Source of the DNA: Chromera velia
Lineage: Eukaryota; Sar; Chromeraceae
DNA: 25,000 nucleotides
Reading direction: 5' to 3'
Assembly: GCA_018398765.1 (NCBI GenBank)
Contig: JAHBMJ010001757.1
Coordinates: forward strand, 21,038-46,037
The notes beneath the pieces were generated by a model. It saw only the letters and a list, made by a program, of their open reading frames with translations. It did no database searches and was not told where the DNA came from. How positions within the stretch are numbered: the stretch's first letter is position 1; every line of letters begins with the position of its first letter. This document shows, in pieces, positions 1 through 11,293 of the stretch. Both the position numbers and the translations under genes were made by a program.

Positions 1-1281
1 GGCCATCCTTCAGAACACCTGCAAGCACAGAGGGCGAAGAGGTGCAGCCAAAACGAAGGGGGGCTCATTCTAAATCGAGACAGAAAACACCTTAAGCTAG
101 CGCCGTAAGTTGAATGAACGGACCGAAGAGAGTGATGCCCTCTCCCAAGTTCGGAGCGCAGAACTTCTCTGGGGTTGGAAGGAATCTTACGGTTTGAATG
201 ATACGCCTCTCAATCCCTGCTGCCTTTCTTTTTGCCTGTTCGGGTCTCTCGTTTTCATACAGGGTCGACCCAAGCTCTGCAAGACTGAGAGACTCCATCT
301 GTCAATTGGGCTCAACGATCGCAAGCTATGTTAGCTGCTGTCTTATTGACGCAATATATATCATTGTCGCATACGTGGCACAATTCTGTCTCGATGTACC
401 CAATTCCCTTCTCGTCCATCCAGTCGTTGAATGTGTGGACCACGTAGTGGCTTCTGATCCTCAATCTTCATGAGGAGTGCCTCCCTCTCCCTCTGCTCTC
501 TCGATCTCGATGCAGAGATCCGATTTAGGCACCGAGGCTGTCCCGCAGCGTCGCTCACGGCACAGCACTCCCCAAACTTCCCCCTATGCACCAACGCGGC
601 GAAACTTCTGGTACCTGCAGACACTCTGTGATTCCCTTACTGATGGAAAGAGACACGGAGCAACGCAGAGCAAACACGTGCAAGACTCACACATGACCTA
701 ATATCTACAGTTTGTGTGTTTGAGGGGGCTCATGGTACATCCAGTGGACGCATACCAATACATGACACAGAGGAAAATGGTGCAAAAGGATCGAAGGGCG
801 AATGCAGGAGAAAAATGAACCTGAATTAAGCACTCGTGGTGTGCACACGCACACAAAGAAGAGTGCATGGAAACAACTTGCACAAAACATGTGAGTCCGA
901 GCTGGAGAACGAAGAAGCGACTTCTCAAAGAAGCGTTGTATAGGTCTGCGTACACGTTCTACCTACTGAAATACATAGAAGTGCGCTTAAGAGGGCATTT
1001 AATTCATTTGGGGTGGATCTTCGTGGTTTGCGACCCGCGCGCCTGTACGTACCTGGGCTTTCAGGCGGTCTTTCATCGCTTTTCACGACAGTTTCATGTC
1101 GCTGGAATTGTTGTTGAAACTTCGGCTCACATCCACAAGGCGTGGTTCACTGCATGAGAACAAGGAAAAGAAAGACACACAAGTGAAACTTCCCAAAGAG
1201 AACAAAAGGCGCCCCAAATTCTATGTGGACCCTTGCATCTTGAAGCAATCTGCTGCAGGTCACCGTGTTGATTGACGTCAT

Positions 1282-1463
1282 CTACTTGACTCTCTTGCGT
1301 TTTCGGATGCTCATTTGGGAGGCCTCAGCTTCTGTACGAATTCGCAGTACTGGCTGCACATTGCAGAGCTCGCTTAGTTTAGAGACATTCATTTTTGGCT
1401 TGACGAGTGATCGGATCCTTTGACTGCCAAGTGCATCCAAGGGCCCTGTGGAGGAGGGGGGGC
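1282..1463 (-). CDS. Possible terminal exon of an unidentified minus-strand gene
   Basis: After a good pyrimidine-rich acceptor (CCTCCTCCACAG on the minus strand, ending near 1449) a frame stays open to a TAG at 1282-1284. It encodes about 55 residues that look protein-like rather than random. The segment is rich in K/R and L, includes NVSKLSELCNVQP, and ends in RKRKRVK, which would serve as a nuclear localisation signal. I do not recognise the family and could not chain it convincingly to upstream exons. A small candidate exon lies at about 1505-1545 and another at about 1660-1720. It may equally be a chance open frame. Boundaries are approximate. Confidence 0.25.
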
Positions 1464-2718
1464 TCCGTTTGCAAAAAGGAAAAACACGAACAAGAACAAG
1501 CACCTCCTACACACGATCCTGATGTCCGACTCGGGCAACGGCAACTAAAACGAGACTCTACAAGAATAGACGGAAGGTGCGCCAGGAAGAGAAGAACAGA
1601 GAAGAGAGGCCGGCAAAGCTTGGAAAATGACAAAGAGGGCTGACCGGGAAAAAAGGTGCTCTTGCCGCCCAGTCTCCTGCAGGGGATGCCGATTTCCTTC
1701 GTTGATCATTCTGCAAGGACCCGGGTTGACAGAGGGCGGAGAGACATGACGCGAATAGGGAAAAAAGAGAAGGTCGGAATTGCAGGAGGAGACAAGGGGC
1801 GTGAAGAGTGAGCACAGAGTCATTGTATAGCACTTTACTTTACAGAGTGCTTTTACGTGTATTTCATTTCTCCGAAGAGGGTTTCCTTTCTACAAAGAGA
1901 AAATATCCGATCACCAAAACCTCTTCCCCGGCAAGGAGAGAGAATCCGAGACGAGAGGGTGACCGTCGAGTGGCTGGACTTATGAAGAGACAGAGAGAGA
2001 GATCCAGCTTGCTAGGCAGAAATCGCAGATCTCCTTCTTAATTTGGGGCAGAGAAACCAGGATTGCAAAATATCTGCAAGTCCAGCAAAACAACACCTGC
2101 CATGCACATGCACACAGACGCGAGAATCTCTGAGTTGTGTGAAAAGTGTCGCCAGAAAGGTGCCTCTGCGCATGGATCTCAGTACGGACCTTGCAGACAT
2201 GATGAGACACTGCTCTCTTCGAGAAGATCTCAAGGGCACCTTCCTGCCCCATTAACTTTGGATCCGTAGAGGCTGCGGGCGTTGGGAACAAAAGATTTGC
2301 CAGATGCATTGACGGTACAGAAACCACGAACGCGGTCTCAAGCAACCAACCTTGCTTGCGCTTGCGAAAACAAACTGAGACCTCTGTCATCTCCACGGCT
2401 CGTTCATCGGTACCAAGTGGTGAGGAGCGAATTTAAAACGATGCTGAAAGAAACAGGCCAGTGTCTCCAAAATTCTCTAAAGCAACCTTCCTGCAGCAAC
2501 AAAATCAAAACATGTTGCAGCACGCCTGAACCACATCATTGTGAAGCTCAGCTGTCCGGTAATGAGAACCCCACAAAGAAGTCTCCAAGCGAATGAAGAC
2601 GATCCAAATTATATAGAGACGCATTTCTCATCACTGATTGATCTCTGTCATCGACTGTCTCCAAAAAATTCTCCAAATGGCCGGTGCAACATATTGCAAC
2701 ATTGCTTGCGGTGATTTG

Positions 2719-2734
2719 CGGTGCGCGCGCACCG
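2719..2734. promoter_or_regulatory. Perfect 16-bp palindrome upstream of the WW-Yip1 gene
   Basis: CGGTGCGCGCGCACCG reads the same on both strands. It lies about 320 bp before the ATG of the WW-Yip1 gene, in a GCGG/CCGC-rich patch. It could be a binding site for a dimeric transcription factor or a cruciform-forming element. Nothing beyond the symmetry supports a function. Confidence 0.3.
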
Positions 2735-3056
2735 CCACATGACGCCACCGCACGCATGCCGATTCGCGGGGACTGGGGGCCTGCAAAAAGATGGAGCTGA
2801 AAAAGGAAGAAATTGCGTCAATCATGTCAGAGCCTCGCGATCTTCCATCGATCTTCCCTACATCCTAGCTCCTGCCATTCAATCCTCGCTGTCTTCACCT
2901 CACTTGGTCTTCATTGTGAGTGAACTGCGCACCGCGAAAGAGCCTGTACGGTTGTGTCTGTGTCGGACTTTCTCTACCCTACCTTTGCCCTGAGGCTTGC
3001 TCGTTCTGATCAGGAGTGGTGAAGTCGCCAGGACCGACGAAGAAAAAGAATTGAAG

Positions 3057-5038
3057 ATGTCTTCCCTTGGACTGCCCCCCAACTGGCTGGAGTACCGTAC
3101 GGACGACGGTAAGCCATATTACTACAATGAAGCCACCGGAGAGACCACGTGGGACCGCCCTGCCCCCGTCAAGATGGTCAGTCAGGCGGGCGGGCAGGTA
3201 GATCCACAGGACTTCAGGGGTGATTTCCTTTCAAGTGTAAGCGTCCCGATCTAAACTGCTTCTCGACCTGCCGCCACACTTTGTGTGCGCTCTTTTGCCT
3301 CCGATCTCCCCCCTGTGTGCAGTCTCCGTTCAATCCCCAGGGCCAGGGGGTGTCCAACCTTGTGGACATTTCCTTCGACAGCGCGGAGGCAAAAAAAGTA
3401 AGTGGACTCGGAGGCGCAGGTCCCACTACCGTGTTCTCTCTTCGCTTCGTATTTGTTCGACCAACGTGGTCCTTAATTTGTGACTCGCATGAAAGAATGT
3501 CAGGTCATGCTTAGTTCGATTGCTGTTTCCATCCCTTGCATTTCTGTGACTTTTCCTGCCACTCAAATTTCCACTCCGCCCTCCGGCCCCGGGTTTTCTC
3601 TCTGTCTTCCTGGCAGTGCTTTGAAATTTCTTTTTCGGCTCTTCCGTCGTCTTCCCTTCCACTCTTTTTCCTCCTGAGAAATTTGGCCTCCAGGTTCCTC
3701 CTCCCAGATGCTTCCTTGAGTGCCTGCCTGGGGTCTCGGTGCTTTTCGTCTCGCGTCTCTCTCCCGAAAGGCAAGTTCCGTTTTTTTTGTTCTTTGGTTG
3801 AATTTAATTTGTTTCCCACCACTGCTTCAATGCAGCCGTCAGCAACGAGTTCGATGAGCACCTCAGCACAGGGAACCATGGGAGTGATGGGAGCAATGGA
3901 CATCACGGGGGGGGACATGGGGACTATCGGTACGGGGGCCCTGCAGGGAGACGAGAGCCCCGAGCACCAACCTGCAATGCAACGGGAAGGCCTCGTGGGC
4001 GAGGGCGGCGCCAACAAGAGCACCTATGTATTGGGGTGCATCAATCTTTCGTCAGTCTATTATCCATACTTTCTTTCTGTCTGACTTCTCTTCGCATCCA
4101 GTTAAGCAGTTTGTCTGTCCGCCGCTTCCCTTGGGACGTTCCCGGTCGATGACTGACGTCTCGTTGCGGGCTTTCTGTCGATATCTTTCCCCTTCTTCCT
4201 GCATGCTTGGTGACCTCTGGGCAATCAGCCGCGTACACTCTGATTGAGGAGGACAATCAGTTTTCTCCTCTTTGAGCTCGCCCCCCTGCTTTCTGCCGGA
4301 CTGACTGTCTGTTTGACTGTTTATGTGTCTGTCTGTCTGTTCCGCTCACTCTGTAAATAATGAAAAAAAAAGAGACTCTTTGTGTATAATTGCGGACATT
4401 TCAGGTTCTTACAACAGTTCTTCGACGTGAGCACTACCGACGTCCTCAAGGTCAGTGCTTCTAGTCGGCCGGTCATGAAATCGGTCTTTTTGTTTCTCTC
4501 CGAGGCGCGTCTCGTTTGGCTCCACTTCCCTTGCCTTCTCCGTGCCTTCCTAGATCACAATGTTCCCCCTCCTTTGCAACTTGTGATTCATGGATACCCT
4601 TCCGTCCGTGGTTATCTTTCGCTCTCACAGCGAAGAGCTGTGCTTCATTGACTCTGAAGCAGCTGTGACCAATGCTTTTTGACGAAAAACACCGAAGAAC
4701 CAGAAAGATCCATCAATATACACACCACTTTTGTTTTGTGTGTCGATTTGCAGAGGGTCAATCTTGCCTGTCTTCCCCTTCAAAGAGTGGCTACGGAGGG
4801 GGAATCTGATTTCAGAACTCGGCCAGACTTGTCAGTCTGCTCTTCTCCTCTTGGTTCGCAATCGCGTCTCGATTTTTCGGCCTTCATCTCATTCTGTACA
4901 TGGCACCACAGCATGTCTTCACGTGCATGCCTTTCTCTGCAGTGAAGTTTGCGGGCCTGCCTCTGTCCGGGGCACGTGAGAACGACTGTGTATATGGGGA
5001 AGTCTGTGTGTACATAAGTGTGTGTTGTGTGTGAACGT

Positions 5039-5080
<42 letters not shown>

Positions 5081-5235
5081 GAGGGTGAGTCAGTGGGTGA
5101 GTGGGCTCTTTCACGCAAAAGCGAATGCAACAGCAATCTTACCCAAACATTTTGACTGACTGCTTGTTCGTGTTGAAGCGAGTCCTCATCAATCCCACCA
5201 AAATTGGGGCGTTTGCAAGCACGTGCCCCCCTTCT

Positions 5236-5277
<42 letters not shown>

Positions 5278-8233
5278 TGTGTGTGCAGTTATGGGCCTTT
5301 CTGGATTGCATCAACCGTCGTGTTCTTCATCGCCGCGACGGGGAACTTTGCGCTCTTTCACTCCCAGAACGTCCGTCCGTCCGTCCTTTCGCTCTTTTCT
5401 CCCTCTCCTCTTGCCTCTTGTTTCCCATCCCTCCGTTTGTGCTTTCCTTTCCCCTCCCACCTTCTGGCGTCCCTCCTTGCTTCCCTCCCTATCGATCCAC
5501 TAGACGTGGACCGCCTGAAGCAGTCAGTCTGCAAGACTGTCTCTGACGCACGCTCAACCCATTCCATGCGTGCGTCTCTGCCTGCCTGCCTGCCTGCAGG
5601 TGAAGGAGGCCAACTTCGAGTTTGTTTCTGTCGCAGCACTCATTGTCAGTCCGTCAGTTAGAAAGTCAGAGAGTGGATTGAGAGCTCTGGAGGGAGACGG
5701 CCGAAAGCTAGTAGAGATGTAACGAGGGAGCGGCTGTGCTTTTGCACTCAGATCCTTTCTTGCCCTTTCGTCTTCTATCCTTTTCCTCTTCCTGTACGGC
5801 CTCCGTCTGGGTTTCAATCAGTTGAATGATTCTCTTCTTCCCGCCTCCACTTGTCATCATGGATCGCTCGCTTGGTCGTCCTTGAGGAAAGCCTCCTTGT
5901 CTTTCTCTCTCCCTGTCTTCATTCCTGTTTGTTGTTTGTTCACTGCGTTCGTTCAGGTTTTTGGTTTTTTAATTTTCGTTCCGTTGATCTGCTGGGGCCT
6001 TTCAAAGACTGTTGCTGGAGCGGCAGAGGATGCTGTCAGATGGAGACAGGTGGGTGCATGGGTGAGCGGCTCGAAGGAAGAGAGGGGAGGGTTGGATCTT
6101 TTCTTTCTTCCCTCCTTGCATGGGCCCTTGGGCGATTTGTGTGGGGTGTGTGTAAGGGAAGGGTCTGTGATCCCTACTGCGGCCTGTTTCTGTTCAGTGT
6201 ACCATGCTGGTACAAACCAGTTTTTTTGTGGCTCTGATGCTTCTCTCTTCTGTGAGCTCCTGCGAAACGCGCCCGCACAGACGCACAAATACATACCAAG
6301 AATATCACGCACGCAAAGCGAGAGAGGGGGAGGGGGAGGGAGATTGGAAGGGAGAAGGGAACGTCAAGGAAGGAGGGACAGAGAGAGAAAAAGCAAACTT
6401 TGCGCTTACGTTGTCCCATCTGGAGGCCAACTGGACGCATCCGATATGCTGATTCCTCTTGCAAAGGAGGGAGGGGGCTAGATTAAGTCTCCGTTGGGTA
6501 GGTCAGCTCAGCTCGATCACTCAAGTTTCTGTACCATTCTGTTGTTTGTGTTGCTTGCAGCTGGTTTGTGTGTATGGATACTCTCTTGCGGTCTTCCTGC
6601 CTGTATGTTTTCTGTCGGTGATTTCAAACTCGGTCAGTAATTAGGTTAGTGCATGTAGAAGCTTGAAAGAAAGCGAGAGACAGGGGGGCGAGGTTTTCTT
6701 TCTGTTGGTCTATGTTGTTGGCCTTCTGCCTCAATTGGTAAAGTGGTTTTTCTCTGTGCCTGTGTCTTTCGCGTATCTTCGTGTCCAGACGAGCGTCCTG
6801 TCAGAGGGGAGAATAAATGTTTCCGGGAGAGGCCGAATATTTTCAGAGAATGAGTGAATGTTGCAAAATGGCCGTATCGTGCTCAATGTTTCAAAATGAT
6901 AAGACATACTTTTGAGGAACTTTTGGATACAGAAAGGACTGACTGCGTCGCGCTCCAATGTGCAGTTTTGATTTTTGACAGTGACCGTGCGTATGGCCGA
7001 TATTGGAGAAGTCTTCTGATCGTTCTTCGGCCAACCGTTTCAAATCGGCTCTTTTTTTCTCTCTTTCTGTGGCGTTTCTGGGTGCGTGGTGGTGTTGTGT
7101 GCCTTTTGCAGTAAGTACACACACAGGTGGATATTTGGCAGTGTGATTTCGTTCGGTGCAGAGAGGTCACCGTTGAACCAATCTTGTGGTTGGCTTTTCT
7201 AATTACCTGCCTGCGTTTTCCTCTTCTGTGTCTGCAGCTCTTTCGATGGATTTTGACGATCATCGGTCTTTTGGTCTCTCTGACGTTCATCATGATGAAT
7301 CTCCACGGGTGGGTGGGTACGTCGGTGTGTGGGTGGGTGCATGGGAGTGTGTGTGATCGGGTGGTCCAAACTAGTTTTGAGAATATTGTCAGTAACAATG
7401 GAAGATCGAGAGAAGGGGAAGGAATTCATTCCATGGGTGAACCGAGTCGAGGGCATGCATCTGGCGTTTGTCTCTTCCCTGCAGTTGTCTAACGATTCCT
7501 GTGCTGTTGTCTTTTTCTTTTTGTGTCATTGCTTCTGTTGGACGTCCCCCCCCATTCCTGAATCGGCCCTCTGTCAGTCCAATTCTGTAGGCATGCAGCC
7601 TTTTTCGATTGATCTCTTCACTTCTTTCTATCACATCTTCTCTTTGCATGCAGAGAGCTGTCTACGAGCCTCCCGAGATTTCGGTATATCCTCCTGGGGT
7701 TCATCTGCGTTGCTCAGACTGGCCTGTTCCTTACCTACAGACTCTACTTCTTCACGAATTGGCACCCTGAATGTGAGTGAGTGAGTGAGTGAGTGAGTGA
7801 GGAAGTGAGTGAATGTGGTGAACAATTGTACCGGCCGATCTATTTATATCAACGTCGGGCGAGTTGATTCTCCAGATCGGGTTACACAGGCCTTGCGTGT
7901 TCTCCATGCAAAACTCGACGCAGAGTTTTTTTTGAGTCAGTGAGGCTGCGGGGCTAGCATGGAAGAGCTCGAATCAAAGCTTAATTGTTGCTGATGGCAG
8001 TTTTGTGTAGGGTGCCTATTTGAGAACAGCGTTTGTGGGTGAGAGGAGTAAGCGGGAGAGCATGGAGCGACGGTGACGCGTTTCCTCTTCGTATCTTTGC
8101 CCCTCGACTCTCTTTTGATTCATTTGCGTGTCTGTGTTGTTATGCAGTTGCACAAGAGCTTGCGAAGGCGTCGGGACAGGAGGTTTCTACGACGACAGAA
8201 GCAGCGGGAGCGACTGATGCCGGGTCAAGGTAG
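3057..8233 (+). CDS. WW domain-Yip1 domain fusion, YIPF1/2-like Golgi membrane protein (12 exons, 375 aa)
   Basis: Exons: 3057-3236, 3323-3397, 3836-4050, 4405-4450, 5179-5222, 5289-5370, 5600-5644, 5957-6049, 6561-6632, 7238-7308, 7654-7772, 8148-8233. All phases agree and the frame ends at TAG 8231-8233. Residues 7-35 are a complete WW domain with W10, the YYY at 21-23, W32 and P35. Residues about 40-155 form a low-complexity, Met/Gly/Ser-rich linker. From residue 158 the sequence follows YIPF1/2: [12 protein letters not shown], then YGPFWI, then [13 protein letters not shown], with about five membrane helices near 188-211, 222-245, 259-280, 283-305 and 315-340. The spacing between these motifs matches human YIPF1 closely as I recall it. 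Yip1 proteins sit in ER-Golgi membranes and bind Rab GTPases. A WW domain binds proline-rich or phosphoserine-proline peptides, so the cytosolic N-terminus probably recruits such a partner (inference). Exon 1 has three in-frame donors (3180, 3199 and 3237), and exon 5's donor (GTGCCC) is the weakest call. The start is the first ATG in frame, in the context GAAGATG. Confidence 0.88.
5039..5080. repeat. (TG)n(GA)n microsatellite in intron 4 of the WW-Yip1 gene
   Basis: A run of alternating GT passes directly into alternating GA, in the long intron between 4451 and 5178. It is not at a splice junction. Confidence 0.9.
5233..5288 (+). repeat. (CT)n(GT)n repeat forming the 3' end of intron 5, WW-Yip1 gene
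   Basis: A CT run is followed by a GT run that ends exactly in GTGCAG, the acceptor used by the YGPFWI exon at 5289. The repeat supplies the whole pyrimidine tract and the splice acceptor. The intron (5223-5288) is only 66 nt, so nearly all of it is repeat. Confidence 0.85.
7773..7812 (+). repeat. (GTGA)n array starting at a splice donor, WW-Yip1 gene
   Basis: The donor GTGAGT of exon 11 is the first unit of a run of GTGA tetranucleotides. The run continues to about 7801, followed by a few degenerate copies. The donor is part of the array rather than next to it. Confidence 0.85.
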
Positions 8234-9454
8234 CAAAACTCTAGCTCGTTCAGACTGACGCTAGTTTTCTGAGACCATACGTGAGTTCAGTACGTTTGAA
8301 AAAATAGCAAAAATATGAAGATATTTTTAAATGGTTGATGACTGACGCCGGAGTCTGACAGAGTCACTGACGTAGGCACGTAGCCCTAGACGTAAGGTCT
8401 CATCTAAGGTCTTATACCTAATATATACCCGTATTAACGCTAGCTATAGTATCAATGACAACATTCAAAGTCAAACATTGAATGTTTTAGCAGTAAGTTT
8501 AGCTAAAAACCGACATGACAATTCAAGTTAATTTAAAAGCCATATGAACTTGTTATTGTATAGCTATAGCTAGGCATTCCTCGACCTGTTTTGGCATCTA
8601 GTTCGGCATGCTTTTGAATGAATGAATGAATGAAGTTGGCTTTGCTAGAGTGGAGCCGTACTCCCAGCAGCCCATGTTCATGCAAGATTTATCCTCTTTC
8701 ATCCTACTTCATCCTTTTCGTCATCAAGAACGCTTCTCAACTCAAAAACGTAAAAAAGCTCTGCATTCTAAATTCTATTCAAAAAATACTAAGATAATTT
8801 TTTAATGAAAAAAAAAAAATTAATAGATGTTTTTAATGTTCAAAGCTTATTTTTTTTTAAACAAAAAGTCTAGTAGATAGCAAAAAATCTAAAACCATGT
8901 TTTTATCGATTTTCCTAGCGATTTTCAAATCAATCAGTAAGTATAATTGAAACTAAAATTGAAATTGATGTCGACCTGAATTTCATCCCTAGTGTTTGAT
9001 CCCCATTTCACGACAAGCGTAGCTTTATCTCTAGCTTTCACTGTCCTTGATTCGCCTTCACACTGGGAGAAACCAGGAAAGATCTACGAGTGAGTCACTG
9101 TTTTCATTGCGCTATTCGTTTGTTATCGATAAAGTCTGTCCATGCACTCAGGCTCATGTACCCATCATGCTCCGACTGCAAAACCTTCCGAGCGCTACCT
9201 GGTTGCCGGCCTATTCGCGGACTCCAGGCGCACGCTGATCCAAAGGGCAAAGAAGAGACGTCATCAAAGAATCAGAATCATTCATAATATGAGAGTTTAT
9301 TTCAGAAACTCCCTTCTGTTCTACACGCGTCCACGCAGGCCCATCGATCCGGCCCTTCTCTGACAGGAAACAAAACACGCGAGCAGAAAAGACGTTTGAC
9401 TCGAAGAGCCAACCCAACCATGCAGAGGAAACTCCCACGCACTCTCGATCTCTC
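8234..9454. other. Tail-to-tail intergenic region with an A+T-rich island
   Basis: This region separates the stops of the WW-Yip1 gene (+) and DRE2 (-). From about 8280 to 9010 the sequence turns strongly A+T-rich. In 8761-8820 I count 9 G/C in 60 bases, while the flanks are roughly balanced. It contains poly-A/T runs, a (TGAA)n run near 8609-8633 and no credible coding frame. From about 9010 to 9454 the composition returns to normal. Minus-strand AATAAA at 9296-9301, about 150 bp past the DRE2 stop, is a possible poly(A) signal. The island could be a terminator region, a matrix attachment site or a decayed transposon. I saw no terminal repeats or transposase. Confidence 0.7.
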
Positions 9455-10017
9455 TCAAAGCACAAGCTTCAGAGCCCCCTGATCAGAGGTCACCACGTTC
9501 TCGGCCCCCGTGTTCTGCGTCTGTCCCGAGTTGGACATGTCCGTGTCCAGCTCGACCTTCTCTCCAGGCTTGAAGGCAGGCAGTCCTTTGTAGGGACACC
9601 CAGCACATCTGCATGAATGCATGCACGCATGTTTTCAAGAAAAGATGAACGGGTCACTTCGATGCTGCGAATTAGTTCACTAGGAAAGCCGGATCAAGCA
9701 ACATTTAAGGCCACTCCTTGAGCCACAGACATGCAGCCACTCCGCCCTGAACAGACACGAAGTTTCTCAACCATCGTTTCACTGACGCAAAGGCAAAGAA
9801 GGAAGGAAAGAAAAAAAGAAACAAAGTAAGAAAGACAGAAAAGAAAAACAGAAAGAAGGAGAGAAAAGAGAAAAGGAGGGAGGGAGAGAGAGAGACAGAG
9901 AGCAGGCAAGAAAGGACGGAAGGAATGAAAGAAAGGAAGAAAAGAAAGAGGGAAAAAAAGAAAGGAAAGAAATGGAGGAAGGAAGGAAGGAAGACAAAAA
10001 AAAAGAAAGAAAAGAAA

Positions 10018-10061
<44 letters not shown>

Positions 10062-10093
10062 GAAAGAAAGAAAGAAAAGAAAGAAAGAAAGAA

Positions 10094-10124
<31 letters not shown>

Positions 10125-11293
10125 GGAGGGAGGGAGGGAGGGAAAGAAGGAAGGAAGGAAGAAAGGAAGAAAAGGAGGGAGGAAGGAAGGAAGGAAGGAA
10201 GGAAGGACGGGAGGAAGACATGAAGGAAGGAAGGAAGGAAGGAAGGACGGGAGGAAGACATGAAGAAAGGGAGGGAGGAAGGAAGGAAGGAAGGGAAGGA
10301 AGGAAGGAAGGAAGGAAGGAAGGAAGGAAGGAAAGGAAGGAAGGAAGGAAGGAAGGAAGGAAGGAAGGAAGGAAAAAAGAAAAGGAGGATGCAAAAGTCC
10401 ACTGAAAGCGATGCAAAATCAAGCCAGGCGTAAAACACCTGAGGGAGAAAACACAGTCACAGAGATATTAACGAACCGGCAGTCGGAGAAATGGGGAGAG
10501 TGGGAGTTCACTTGACGCTCAGATGGTGTCAGCAGAAGAATATCTCAACTACACATTCAAGCAAGCGCATCGACAGAAGCAACAGACTGAAAGTTTTCTT
10601 TTCAGCTCTGCCACAGACGTACCTGAATGCGTCCCCAAGGTAACAGTTTCCACAGGAGCTTCTCTCAACCCCCTTCTCCAGCCTTCTCTTGGCCTCTTCA
10701 GCCCCGAGCTCAACCTCCAACTCTTTCCTGCCGCAGGAGCAGTTGGCACACGCACGAGGCTTGCTGGCACACGACTCCTTCCCCTTCCCCATGGCTTCAT
10801 AGTTCAAGTTGTCGTCGACCAAAGTGGAGTCGTCAATGAGGTCGGCAGCTTCGCCGTTGACTGCAGTGGCAATGGTGGAAGTGACGCCAAAACTCCAGTC
10901 AGGCTTCTTGGCGACAAACTTGAAGTTCGTTTTGCCACTGGCAGTAGTGCTCTTCTTGATCTCTGCGTCGATGAAGCCAGCGTACATAGCGTTCTTCGAA
11001 ATCTCTTCCTCCAGTGCCTCGGGGGAAGAGGACACCATTTGGATGTTGATTGACCCGTGGGCTTTCATAAGGGACAGACACCGAGTGAAGAACTCCATAT
11101 CGGGAGCAGTTTCAGTCTCAGTGGAGTAGTAACAAACAGAATCAAACTGCTGGGAAACGGCGATAGAGGCAAACTCCTGAGGTGTCACAATTTGAGCACC
11201 TGCAGAAGTGAAGTTCGCCACCAACTGGGCACACTCGGGCTCCTCCTTGCGGACAACCACAAGAGGAGTTCCACGAATCTCCTGAGGCATCAT
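9455..11293 (-). CDS. DRE2: DRE2/CIAPIN1 (anamorsin), cytosolic Fe-S cluster assembly factor (2 exons, 274 aa)
   Basis: Exon 1 is 10623-11293 and exon 2 is 9455-9608. They join in phase within an Arg codon, and the stop is TGA at 9455-9457. Residues 1 to about 130 match the degenerate methyltransferase-like N-terminal domain of the family. An acidic linker follows (about 148-168). Then come the two cysteine motifs that define CIAPIN1: motif A with C175, C182, C185 and C187 (CANCSCG), which binds the [2Fe-2S] cluster, and motif B, the twin CX2C pairs C214/C217 and C225/C228 ([11 protein letters not shown] followed by [17 protein letters not shown]). The intron splits motif B between its two CX2C pairs. 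DRE2 receives electrons from the diflavin reductase TAH18 and feeds the cytosolic Fe-S assembly machinery. Length is normal for the family. Two ATGs stand side by side at the start, and I take the first. The gene is head-to-head with eIF2A, 472 bp between ATGs. Confidence 0.95.
9787..10385. repeat. About 600 bp purine-rich GGAA/GAAA repeat filling the DRE2 intron
   Basis: On the + strand this is an almost unbroken purine tract. It starts as interrupted GAAA/GGAA, passes through a GA run (about 10022-10050), then GAAA arrays, then long perfect GGAA arrays toward 10375. A short unit containing GGAAGACATGAAG occurs twice near 10213 and 10253, so segments have also been duplicated. In the transcript of the minus-strand gene it is polypyrimidine. 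It makes up most of the 1014-bp intron (9609-10622). Long Phe/Leu/Pro/Ser or Lys/Glu/Arg/Gly frames in it are repeat artefacts. Confidence 0.95.

Larger units (their letters stand above)
1..3056. other. Left flank without an assignable gene
   Basis: I find no exon chain here that I can defend. The stretch has mixed base composition with no long repeat. It holds a perfect 16-bp palindrome at 2719-2734, a possible terminal exon on the minus strand near 1282-1463 (listed separately), and the 5' leader of the WW-Yip1 gene. In that leader a GTGAGT at 2916 and a CAG ending at 3013 could bound a 5'-UTR intron, which would leave a short second leader exon ending at the ATG at 3057. By analogy with the other gene pairs in the window, a head-to-head partner gene on the minus strand would be expected here, but its exons are not clear. 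Confidence 0.5.

Noticed and set aside
2012-2239. Minus-strand frame starting MSARSVLRSM with a possible 23-nt intron
   Set aside because: The intron would be far shorter than any other in the window, and the translated sequence matches nothing I recognise.
5101-5161. Small exon ending GTCAGT at 5507-5525 region (DVDRLK) considered as an extra WW-Yip1 exon
   Set aside because: Its 19 nt (about 5507-5525) would break phase with the neighbouring exons. Joining 5370 directly to 5600 keeps the frame and the spacing of the Yip1 family.
5101-5661. A 186-residue plus-strand frame read as one protein
   Set aside because: It runs through two exons of the WW-Yip1 gene plus CT/GT repeat intron. Only 5179-5222 and 5289-5370 in it fit the Yip1 family.
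9694-10438. Overlapping frames of over 200 residues made of Phe/Leu/Pro/Ser on the minus strand and of Lys/Glu/Arg/Gly on the plus strand
   Set aside because: They are translations of GGAA/GAAA repeats inside the DRE2 intron. Several frames are open at once and the sequence has no other complexity.
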